From Hydractinia symbiolongicarpus (taxonomy: Eukaryota; Cnidaria; Hydrozoa; Anthoathecata; Hydractiniidae): 64,000 bases of DNA. The stretch's first letter is position 1. Every line of letters begins with the position of its first letter. Below are positions 9,178-21,100 of this stretch, piece by piece. The notes under the pieces are model-generated. The model did not search any database, was not told where the DNA came from, and was given only the letters and a program-made list of their open reading frames with translations. The stretch spans positions 26,259,828-26,323,827 of the forward strand of contig NC_079876.1 in assembly GCF_029227915.1 (NCBI RefSeq). Direction: 5' to 3'. A program made the position numbers and the translations under genes.

Positions 9178-11079
9178 ATGGCAGATGATGATCCATATGA
9201 TGGTGTTACAGGTGGTGGGCTAAAATTAAAAATTGGAAAAATCAAAAAGTAGGAGTTGTTTTTGGATAATATACCAAACTAGTCGCTAACCTGTGGAAAA
9301 ATCTACGGAGTTGCCCGTCCTTTATATATCCCATTTCGTGTTTCCGTAACACAACGTTTTCCTCACGCACAAACAGACAGAATACAACTATTATTAAAGA
9401 GATTAATTTAATGATGAAATTTTGTAAATAAACAACAAAATCTTACTACAAATATACCAGTAGATCCAATATTTTGAAGGTGGTTAGAGTGAGTAAAGTA
9501 GTAACATTTTAAGACATAAAAGTTGTAATGTGTTTTTATTGGTCTAAAATTATGACAGCAGTTATTGTAGGACAAATGTGGCATCACTAATGCTAATAAG
9601 TCTTATTACACAATGATTGTTTTTTTTTTAAATTCGAGGAACAAGAAGAAGAAAAAGAATAAAGCCAAAGATATTGTTGAGCAGTCTAGCCATCCAGAGG
9701 TCCGTTCTGATTCACCTGTGCCTCAAGATGCTGTGACTAGTAAGAAACCCAGAAAAACAGCAGCAGAATTAGCTTTTGAAAAGTCACAAGAAAAGAGAGT
9801 AAGTTAATTTTAACAAACAGCTTTTTTCCCCTCAAATTTTAGATTGTAACCAATATATGTAGAAGCTAGTCATTGCTTTAAAAATAGGAACATAGAGATA
9901 GATAGATGTGCATATTTTACATGGCTATCCTCACAAATATCGAGGAATATACCCTGTCTATTATTTCCAGGAGGGGCCATGGCTTAGATGGAGTGTCCTA
10001 GAGTATTTAATGCTCATTTTGAGCTACGCAGACCCAGTTAGTAGGGCTGCGCTCTACTAGACAACTCCCGGCAACATCCAACAGCCCACACAGTGTGCTA
10101 TCTCCCTAATTTCCCTCACATGGCTTGGTTTAACCCGGGGCTATGGTAACATTCACTTTCCCATGTTGAATCGCCAAGAGCTATAACCACTAATCTATGG
10201 TGCCACTATGCTAAGGAACCGTGTACCTACTGTAAATCCAAATTGTATTATTGTAACATTAGAGTCAGGAGAAATGTGATTTGCACTCCCTCTAACCCCG
10301 TGTTTATGTGTAAAGATTTATCACTATTGTAAGACTTATTTCTCAATAAAAATTTGAAACGTCTTCACCACAATTTTACCTTTTTTTTTAATTTTTTTTA
10401 CATTATCTCCAACAAATAGAAAACATTAGGTGATTATAAAATTCATAACCAATATCAGAGAGCAGTTACATAATATAATTTTTTTAATTTTCTAATTGAC
10501 CACCCACAATTATATATTCTGCCAAGCAAACTGAGATGTGTAAAATGAGATGTATGAAAAATTTCCAGAGTTGCACCACATATAGATCATTTAGTTCTTT
10601 TTACTGTTTTTTACTTGTAAACTGCCTGAATGCGTTGTGGAAAAATAGACGTATTAAGTTAAAACTGGAAAATAATGTTACGAATCCAATCGTCTATGAA
10701 AAGTTTTTTGTTTGTTGTTTGTTTTTGTTTGTTTGTTTGTTTGTTTGTTTCTTTATGTTCAATGTATTATTTTTAATTCTTACTGAATATCAAGTTTAAA
10801 TTTCTAGGCTGCTGAGCGAATATTAAAAAAAGCGTCAAAAACTCATAAACAAAGAGTTGAGGTAGGATTTTTATTCTTTAGATATTACATTACGACTATT
10901 TTATCAGAATAAAAAAAATTTCGATCAGAAAGAAAAAAAAATTGGCAAAAAAATCACGAAATATAATGTGCTATAGTTGACAGTTACAATATGTTTTGCT
11001 TCTTCTTTAGGAACTAAATGAATACTTGGGTGAGCTGTCAGAACATTATGATATACAGAAAGTGAGCTGGACTAAATGA
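9178..11079 (+). CDS. FAM32A: FAM32A, spliceosomal exon-ligation factor (four exons, 117 aa)
   Basis: Coding exons are 9178-9248, 9639-9798, 10808-10861 and 11011-11079, with GT-AG borders and intron phases 2, 0, 0. The order of motifs matches FAM32A/OTAG-12 closely: an N-terminal GGLKLKIGKIKK, a Lys run KKKKKNKAKD, then AAELAFEKSQEKR, the conserved ERILKKASKTHKQRVE, and the C-terminus LSEHYDIQKVSWTK. Length is close to the human protein (112 aa). In human spliceosomes FAM32A reaches into the active site and stabilises the 3' splice site during exon ligation (established knowledge). An acceptor at 9153-9154 lies 23 nt before the ATG, so the 5' UTR is spliced or trans-spliced. AATAAA at 11112-11117 is a likely poly(A) signal. 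Intron 1 holds a 124-bp Helitron and intron 2 a SINE. Confidence 0.95.
9279..9402 (-). mobile_element. Single complete non-autonomous Helitron (124 bp)
   Basis: On the minus strand it starts TCTCTTTAATAATAG (9402-9388) and ends with a near-palindrome (9307-9292, about TAGATTTTTCCACA) followed by CGACTAG at 9279-9285. The flanking bases on the + strand are A at 9278 and T at 9403, the expected A|T insertion context without target duplication. Its interior matches units of the array at 4865-5640. It sits in FAM32A intron 1. Confidence 0.85.
9893..10206 (-). mobile_element. tRNA-derived SINE, second copy with damaged head
   Basis: Closely similar to 7141-7494 over the body (e.g. AGGAGGGGCCATGGC, GAGCTACGCAGACCCA, AACCCGGGGCTATGGTAACA) and the TAGA tail. 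About 39 bp of the head including the B box is missing: the body end TTGAATCGCC joins directly to AAGAGCTATAACCACTAATC. It would therefore lack an intact internal pol III promoter. It lies in FAM32A intron 2. Confidence 0.82.
10704..10751. repeat. (TTTG)n microsatellite
   Basis: About ten TTTG units with small interruptions at the 5' side, in FAM32A intron 2. Confidence 0.9.
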
Positions 11080-12118
11080 TTTTGTCACCAGAAAGGATTT
11101 TTTAGAATTGTAATAAAAAGATTTTACTGTCTGATGATATTTAAAAGACGTTTTATTTCAACTTCTTTATTTAAAAAGTAATTTGCAAACAGCCAACTTT
11201 CTATACAAGTTCCAGCTATTTTATTTCATCCTGATATTTAACCTTTCCAGAAGGTTAAATTTTACAAGGGTATTTCATTCTTTGTTAGTAGAGGTAGTAT
11301 AGATTTTTTTCTACGATATTGTTTCGTGTTTATTGTTTCTACGATATTGTTTCGTGAATCTGCTGCCTTGCATTGTTTGGAAATTTATGACAATGATGCT
11401 GTGAATATTCTTTTTTATTTTTTAATTTATTACGGAAATATATAACAGTAGTTATTCGTTTTGTACCCTGTCTATGCTTCTGAACCTGAAAATTAATTTT
11501 TAAATTTTTATATGTCTGGTGCATTTAATCATTTAAAATTTAGAAACAGGTATATAAACAATATGTAAAACAGTATGTATCAAAATAAACATATTTTTGG
11601 GCGTATATAATGCACGGAATAGGAATAAATTAAATTGACAAACCTTTTCCTGATCTAATTCAATGTCAGAAACTTTCCTGTCCAGAATTTTTTACTAATT
11701 TCCACATGATTATTAAATAGCGAAAGTACACTCTATGAAAAAGGTCTTTTGTAATTTGTAAAATAAATCTTGGTAAGAAGTAATTAATATTGATTTTAAA
11801 GTTTTTATGTTAACATTCATTTTGATATTCCATTAACAATGTACAAATTCCTGTAATGTTTATCACTTTTGCAAATGTAGTGATTTTGGACTTTTCTACA
11901 TTTTAAATTGCAGAAGGTTATTATAACTACCATGGTTTGTACTTTTGACCTTTAGCTTTCAATTTTACGGTACAACGTCAAAATATTTCTAAAATGACTT
12001 TCAAACTAAGTTATATACAAAAGAGTTTATATATATTAATTTAAACCTGATTAACATGTGTGTTATATTTTAGTCTTAAAATAAGAACATATATATACAT
12101 TCCGTAGCAGTATCTTAG
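11080..12118. other. FAM32A 3' UTR and spacer to REXO1
   Basis: Contains the FAM32A poly(A) signal at 11112-11117 and a short local duplication (TTCTACGATATTGTTTCGTG, near 11305 and 11336). No other gene seen. An AG at 12117-12118 is a possible acceptor 17 nt before the REXO1 start codon. Confidence 0.55.
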
Positions 12119-12135
12119 AGCATACTGGACTTTTA

Positions 12136-15100
12136 ATGTTCCCATCTAGTGGGTTTTTTCGCAATGCGTTTTGTCCGTTCTATCAACACGAGTTGTGTCA
12201 CAGACCATATTGTCATTTTAAGCACGTAAAACAAGGTAAGAAATTATTTATAGTGGTTTATAACTAACCTTTCTAATTCAATTTATTTTACACTTGCAGA
12301 AAATTGCTGACATGAAATTTCAATTGCTTTATGTTGTTAAGAGATTTTTAACTTTGGAGATTTTTTTTTGTCTTACAATCGCCTGCCTGCATGGCCAGTT
12401 GACTCCTACAGCATTGCTAAAAGCATTTAACTATTAAAAGTATAAAATCAATGGTCAAACATCATAACTGCATCATTAAAAACAGTTTACAACCACCTGT
12501 GGTTTAATTAAATTATTATAAAGTATGATAAAATGTATTTAGTCTGCGGAAAAATCCATTGGAAATCATCCATCACTATTTGTAGCTCCATTTTGGCTTA
12601 CAGACAGAAATATGGCCAACATTTTAATATAGATTACATTATAATCATTATATTATAGACATTAGTCATTAGCCAGTGGAAAAATCCGGTAGTTTGTCAG
12701 ACATCAAATTTTTGCCCATCATACATGTTTCTTGCATCGGTATTTTCTAGATTTTGTCTGCCTGGTAACATGAAGTAATTAAGTTACTCAGACAGGGGTT
12801 TGAAATAAAGCTTTGGGGCAGCCATTTGAACATACAGACACTATGTTTAGCATTATGATATAGATATTTTTTTGCCTGTAGTCAAACTAAGCGTTCTTTT
12901 AATTTATGCATCTGAACTAAAATGTTTTCATGTCAAACTAATGTTTGCAGATTACATTTTATTTTTATTTATGTCAAATTTATTGTGAATGTAATAATTT
13001 TCTCTGGAAAAAGAGAAAACCATTGACTATTATTAAAATAACTATAAAGAGGTGGTATTCATTTCAAAATTACTGGAAAAGGACAAAAAAACTTGCACGC
13101 ACAAACAAATTTAAACACTACATGCATAACAATATCCCTACAAACAGTACTTTTTCAAAAAAAGTTTTTATATACAATTAAGATCTTGGTGAATTTTAAG
13201 GCGTCTTGCTTAAAATGATTAGAAAGAGTCTAAAACGACTATCCTTGGGATTCCAGGCCCTGCCAAGTCTATGTGAATTTCTTTATACTTACAAGAGGCG
13301 AAAAAAATTGTTATCAGGAGAAAAAATACTATGGCAATCAAAAAAAAGTGTTGTGTCTCTGTCTTTTATAATGAATTTGATAGTGGTTTAATTTATAACA
13401 AACCTGTTTATCTAGAGAAAAAAGAAAAAGAAAAACTAAAGAAAAATGAAAGTGACACGAAGAGTATGTTGAAGGATTTTTTTCAATTTTCTGTTAAACT
13501 CTTATTTATATATGTGTGTGTTTTCAATCTTTATATTATTTGTCACATCATTCCATAGATAAGAATTCAGTTAATAAGCAGAGAAGTTTAAAGGAAGTTG
13601 ATGGTTCAACATCGCGAACAGAAGCACAAAAAACTAAAAGTAATGACGAGGATGATGTTATGAAAATAGTAAAGAACATACCTCCATCAAAACTTGTTGA
13701 GTATGCCAAAAGAAAACAGGTTTGTTTTTCTTCAATGTGTTTATCTTCTCAGGCTTAGAAATTTGGCGGAAACGATTGTTTCGTTTCCCTGACGTTTCCC
13801 CAAATCAATAAAGACGGTCAAGATAAATCGTTTCCCTTGGACAATTTTTCAAATTATAATAATTTTATATTATAATATATATATATATTTATATTATAAT
13901 ATTTTACTACTATGGAGTAGGTCTTGTTACTAACTAGGGCGATTATGAAATGGTTCTCCACTCGGTTTAAAGCTAATCGTTACCTTCGTCAATGTATCGT
14001 TTCGGCAAGGTCTACTTCACAGAAACGAAAACTACAATGATTTTTGTGTTGCAGAATAAAAAATACTAGGTAATGACATCTAAAATCTCCAAAATAAACC
14101 TAAAAAAATGATGATACTTCTAGAATCTTTCTTAGTTTAGACCAAAAATATTGATTCCTTTTTAAATCTCCTAAATTGTTTATTTTAAAGCATGCATTAT
14201 GATTTTGTAAAAATAGACTATTACCTATAAACACTCTATAATGTCCTTTTAAAATTGAGTCAAATCTCCTTTGAAATAATTTTTTATACATTAGTGTTTT
14301 TTCCTAAATTTTGACCCTCAAACCTTCTTAATTCTCCTAAGTTTTAGAATGAAGCAGCTAAAAAATGGGTAAAAGGTATTTTCAGCATTTTTAATATTTT
14401 TATTTTTTTTAGGAGGAAAAAAAGTTAAAACATTTGTTAGAGTTGATTGACAAAGAAAACAAAGAAAAAGATCGCACATCCACTTCATCTGAAGGGGATG
14501 ACCAGAGAGGATTAATTGATGCCTTTTACAATAAGACCAAAGTCATTGGGCAATTCACATCTGATCGCGTGCAGATAAATGATAAACCGTCACTAGATAA
14601 TATTACACCCACTTTGAATGCAGTGGAAAGGAAAGTGTGCGAATGCGATGACCCAGATTGTACCGGTTTTATTGATAAAGTGGATAAAGACGAAAATGTA
14701 TTTTGCTATAATGAGAAGGAAAACTCAGATGATGACGATTATAGCAATAAACATAAAGTGAAAAAGAAAAAGAAAAACAAAAGAGCACTTTCTGATCTTG
14801 ATTTCTTCGGTGTTGATTCTGTCAAAAACGATAAAATTTTAAAGCAGAAAGCAAAAAAGAAGAAATTGAATAACAAAAGTGAGCTTGAAACCAGAAAAGA
14901 AAAGAGAAATATTGACTTTTCAGGTAATCAAGCTGAATTTCCAGAAGATGGTAATGTATTTAATATTATAAATGACAATAATAAAGAAAAAATCAGGAAC
15001 AAAAGCTGTGATGCTGGAAAGTCTGTGGATATAAAAATGAGAGTAAACGAAGCTGGTATAAAAGACTATATTGCAGAAGATTGTGTCATAACAACTGGTC

Positions 15101-18100
15101 AAGCGAGTTTAAAAAAGAGGACTGCTCATTCAGCTGAAGAAGTAACTTTTTATCATTGTGTCCAAGTAGCTATTTCCATATACTAATGTTTATTGAAACA
15201 AATACAGTAATTTATAATTCTAACTTTAATTTAGGTATCCCGAGCTCCTGTTCAAGCAAGGAAAACAAAAAAGGCAACCTTGTCATACGTTTCACCTGGT
15301 CTGGCAGCTCCACCACCGCCTTCCTCTCTACAAAGTGTATGTCACATTGTCCTGTTCTTTAGTTATATAGGTCAAGCTGTGCAACAGTTGTGGATTTACA
15401 ACCTTGTTGCCTGTAAAAGGGTTTTAAGAAAGCCAGTTTTCCGAGTCACAGGGAGAACCTAGGGATAAGGTCTTATGAGAGACATTTTATTCCTATAGCC
15501 AGCCATTTCAAGAAAGATAGGTCAATTCTCAAGGAAATCTCAGGGAATTTGTTTGCAAATATTCCATAAAGAAGCTACAGCATAACCATATGCAAGTTAC
15601 TTTTTTGCCTTTCTTTTAGACCTCAACTGTACCAAACGTGAGTGCTAACATGGGTTATACAACTGAGACAGGAGTCTATGTTGGTAAAAAGCGAGTTGCT
15701 CATGCATTCGTTCCTCCAGTTGTTGAGGAAGTTAAAAGACCCAAACTTCCAATCGAGATAGGTGGAAAATTGCCGCATTTGTTACGTCAACGTTTCTTGA
15801 ACAAAATAATTGATGAGTTAATGCCAAAATGTAAATCTGAAGCTGTCGCATGTGAAAAGGTTTAATTTTTAAACGTAATGTTATCTTACTTGCACAGAAA
15901 GATTTTACTTTTCATGGTTAATGAAAGTATGATAATCATTCGTTTCTGTTGCATGTGAAAAGGCATGAAGAGTTTTGAGGAAATATTACAATTGTTTTAC
16001 ACTCACAGGAAGAATAATTTGTATTCCCCTTGTCTGTGTTCTTGTCTATAAATTATTCTGTACTAGTGTTACATTTAGGGTTTTGCAGAAGAAGCTGTCG
16101 CGTACCAACGCAGCTCTCGCAAGCAAATTTACCTTAACTTATGTGCAAACATAATAAAGAGAATTCGCGGTATGCCTGATTTTGTCCCTACGATGGAGAG
16201 CAGTTTTAATCCTTTAATGACAGCTGCAACGACAGTCCAAGTTGTGAACCGCATCAATAGCTCTTCCCTACAAGGCTACAAGAAGATCAATACGGAGAAA
16301 AAAGCAATCAAAAGAGCGATCAAGCCTCCCTCTTCCACACTGATCAATGCTGCCAGTGTTATAGCAACATCATCAGCAACCAAAAGAAGGTTGTCTGCAG
16401 AGGTGGTTGAATTGAATGGTAATAGCTTATACCAACTGTTTGATAGTTATACGAACTAATGTAGATGCAACACTTATTCATTCAATCATTTGCAATTCTT
16501 GAACTGTTGTAGATATGCTTACTGTTCTTGATTTTCAGGTACATTTTTTCTGACAAGGTTAGAAAATATTTGCGAAACTCAATAATAATGTTAATCGTTA
16601 TAATAATAGCCGTTGTCTGTCTGTTAAATTTTATATGCAGCTTTTACACCTGTAGTTAATAGACAAAAAAACATAAAAAATTCTGTAAGAGGGTACTACT
16701 TAAGTATTTTCTTAAAGAAAAAACTTTTATTTGTATTGTGGCTGGATTTATCGACTGCATTGTTTACATTATAGAATCCAACTTCTACCACCACTTACAG
16801 CAATATCTTCTCTCGGATACTCAACTTTGGGAAAACAAATATCCACGTGAAGATCCTGATAATTCTGAGCTAACTATCATTAAAGATTACACACCTCAGA
16901 ATAATTGTAAGTGGCTTTTGCACTGGTGTTTTTGATGAAAAAATTTTCTTGGAGGAGGAAAGAGCTTGTTTGGGTGTTATTTATAACAATATGTTAGTAT
17001 TAGGTCAGGAAAAAGAAGGAAATATATTGAATTTGACGTCTAAATTTGTGCTACTTAAAAAGATATCATGGACTATTAATTTTCTTATTTTTTAAAGGCT
17101 ATTCTATAAATTGTCTTTATTTTTTTTTTGCATCTTTGCATGTGTTAAATTTCTTACTTTATTGTTGGTCGATCAAGAAAAAATTGGAAGGGCCAGAAAT
17201 TGTGCATACAATAAAGTAACACCCTGGAGGAGGATAGGTTCTTCCTGCTCTCGATATTTCAATATTTTTGTGTTAATGTGTTAATTTTGTGTTAGTACTG
17301 AAAAGATTGTGTTGTCGATGTGGCAAAGATTATTTCATGAATTTGAAGGGAAAATATGTTACACGTGAAGAATGTCACTTCCACTGGGGAAAGTTACGGA
17401 AACGAAAAGGTATGGAAGTATAACATATACCCAGGTTTCTTTTAACATAAATTTTATTCAAAATGGTGCAGGGCTTTTTGGGAACATCCAATTTCAGTGC
17501 CTAGAAAAAACACAATTTTAAAATCTATGAAAATTGCTTTATTTCTTTCTTGTATGATATTTCCAGGGTTTTAGATCTAAAGAACATATCTTTATGAAGA
17601 AACACTAAACACAAAAGGAAAAATGATGGATATTTTAACCCTTGTATTTTTGCATACTTTTTCATACAACTGTCTGTGGAAACATAACCAAACACATGTA
17701 ACAAAACAACCACACGACTGATTATGATTATAAAAGATTTATCAGCTAGATTCCCCACTGGCGCTACTGACGGCCGAAATTATTTTGTGGATCAACCTCT
17801 GGGGGTATAATGCTTGTATTCTAAACATAGACAACTGATTTGATTTATTTTTTTATTTTAAGAGAGGGGTGCTTGGACATCGTATTTTTCATGTTGTGAA
17901 TCGGATGGTAGTGGACAACCATGTTCCATGTGTAGGGTGAGAGCTGTGTTTATTTGATGTTTTATTGGTACAAACCTACGAAAACCAAGAACGCTTTTTT
18001 TTCACAAAGTTTTCCCAATTTTTAAGTGAAAAAATATAATGCCTTTATTCTTCGTGATTCATTAAGAAAGCATTAAAAACATAGAAGGGAAGAGAGTTTT

Positions 18101-21100
18101 TTGTAATGGTGAGAATAGTTGTAAATGCGATTAGATCACGTGCATGAGAAAAAGATTTATTAAGTAAGTCATCTAGCTTTGAAATGCTTAATTTGTGACC
18201 CAACTTATGGGAGCTTGAAAGAGTCTGGAGTCTAGTTCTCCCTAATTTCTGACTTTTTAGAAGACCATTCACTAGGTGTGAATAAAAATAACCTTTATAG
18301 ATGAACATATAACTGTTGCAAAAATCACGAAAATATGTCTTAAGCTATATGGAGGTTAATATCAGCCAAAATGTTTACGCGATACCGAAAAAAAACCGCC
18401 CACTTTATGTCCCAACCACTTCAGTCGGTGGTTTTTGATTTATTACCCCCCCTTTCCAAAAAAATACAGAAAGATCACAGAAATATAAGCTATTTCGAAC
18501 AGATAAAACACGGGTGTAAATACAGAGATTCAGATATTATTTTTATAGCTGCACGTGTGTGATATGATTGGTTCATTGCACAATTATGTATCCACTGACA
18601 ACTGCGACAACGAGGATGCCAAACGAAAAGTTTTTGCGCTTGATTGTGAAATGGTGAGTGATCTTCTAGCGTGGTGTTGTTTGAAATATTGATGTGGTTT
18701 TTGAATGATTCTGATTATTTCTATTTCGTGTCGTTTACATCAAAATGTCTGTTGATTTCCGCCAGCGAAGGCGAAATCTTTAAAATCGCCTGAGAAGATG
18801 GATCGATGGATGGATGGATGGATGGATAGATTAGACGGATGGAGGGATGGATAGATTAGACGGATGGAGGGATGGATAGATTAGACGGATGGAGGGATGG
18901 ATAGATTAGACGGATGGAGGGATGGATAGATTAGACGGATGGAGGGATGGAGGGATGGATAGATTAGACGGATGGAGGGATGGATAGATTAGACGGATGG
19001 AGGGATGGATAGATTAGACGGATGGAGGGATGGATAGATTAGACGGATGGATAGACGTTTCACGAAAATAACACCATCAAAAAAGTCTTTCATCAAACAT
19101 TCAGAAACAAAAAAAAATAAGAAAAAATATAAAAGTATTGATAAATTATAAGGGTTTTTCTGACACTACTCATCAAGTGAGTTTTTTCCTTTACAGTAAC
19201 CTTAAAGATATTTTCCAAGTTGTTTTTCAGAGAAAAAGAGAAAATAGACAAATTTTCAGCCTTGCCGTTGTTCGTATTTTGTTTTTATTGTTCATCAATT
19301 TTCAGGTTTATTATTTTTTTTTCAAAATTGTTCTTATAGAGAAATGAAGTTTATGTAAGTTAAGTTAGCTATGATTTACAGTTTCATTAATAATCAAAAA
19401 TTGAATTTTAAAATTTTAAAATATTCAATGATTTTGTTCCCCCATATTACCCACTTTTTCAGATTATTGCTAATGGCAGAAATTTTTAAGCCGTAGGCCT
19501 TCTTGTTTTTGTTTCGTGCGTATCCAAATTATTTTTTTACGTGTTTTTTCAATTACTTCGGAACTTACTAATTTGCAGTGTCTATAATATACCGATAAAA
19601 TTGATAAGAGAGTTTTAAATAGAGAATCTGGATGAGAGAGTTTTAAATAGAGAATCTGGATGAGAGAGTTTTAAATAGAGAATCTGGATGAGGTAGTTGT
19701 AAATAGAGAATCTGGATGAGAGAGTTTTAAATAGACAATCTGGATGAAGGAGTTGTAAATAGAGAATCTGGATGGGAGAGTTTTAAAAAGAGAAACTGGA
19801 TGAGAGAGTTTTAAAAAGAGAATCTGGATGAGAGAGTTTTAAATAGAGAATCTAGATGAGAAAGTTTTAAATAGAGAATCTGGATGAGAGAGTTTTAAAT
19901 AGAGAATCTGGCTGAGAGTGTTTTAAATAGAGAATCTGGATGAGAGAGTTTTAAAAAGAGAAACTGGATGAGAGAGTTTTAAAAAGAGAATCTGGATGAG
20001 AGAGTTTTAAATAGAGAATCTAGATGAGAAAGTTTTAAATAGAGAATCTGGATGAGAGAGTTTTAAATAGAGAATCTGGCTGAGAGTGTTTTAAATAGAG
20101 AATCTGGATGAGAGAGTTTTAAATAGAGAATCTGGATGAGAGAGTTTTAAAAAGAGAAACTGGATGAGAGAGTTTTAAAAAGAGAATCTGGATGAGAGAG
20201 TTTTAAATAGAGAATCTAGATGAGAAAGTTTTAAATAGAGAATCTGGATGAGAGAGTTTTAAATAGAGAATCTGGCTGAGAGTGTTTTAAATAGAGAATC
20301 TGGATGAGAGAGTTTTAAATAGAGAATCTGGATGAGAGAGTTTTAAAAAGAGAAACTGGATGAGAGAGTTTTAAAAAGAGAATCTGGATGAGAGAGTTTT
20401 AAATAGAGAATCTAGATGAGAGAGTTTTAAATAGAGAATCTAGATGAGAGAGTTTTAAATAGAGAATCTAGGTGAGAGAGTTTTAAAAAGAGAAACTGGA
20501 TGAGAGAGTTTTAAATAGAGAATCTAGATGAGAGAGTTTTAAATAGAGAATCTGGATGAGAGAGTTTTAAAAAGAGAAACTAGATGAGAGAGTTTTAAAT
20601 AGAGAATCTAGGTGAGAGAGTTTTAAATAGAGAATCTGGATGAGAGAGTTTTAAAAAGAGAAACCTTGATGAGAGAGTTTTAAATGGAGTATCTAGATAA
20701 GAGAAAATAAATTCAGGAATTACAAAAAAAAGGCAATAATTACCAGTGTTGTAGAAAGTATAATTTTTTTTTGATAGTGTTACACAACGCAAGGATTAGA
20801 ATTAACACGTCTCACCGTCGTTGATTTCAACCTGGTGCAAGTCATCGATTTATTTGTCAAGCCATATAATCCGATCGTCGACTACAATACCAGGTTAGTT
20901 TTTACCGCCCCTGTTAGCTTTTTTGTTGTAAACAACGTTTTATATAACATGAAGACCAAATCCTTTGTAAAACAAAGCAATTGGCAAGAAACAGTTCAGT
21001 CTGAAGTGTGTAAAAAAGGGGAAAATACAGGAAAAATAAAGAAAAAGGAAAAAATACAGAAAAACAAAGAATCAATATATAAAGGGTTGCATAGCGGAAA

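Noticed and set aside
16419-16459. Continuation of REXO1 exon 7 to a stop codon
   Set aside because: The donor at 16419 and the acceptor at 16773-16774 restore the conserved order LN[14 protein letters not shown] and agree in phase; the open extension is intron.
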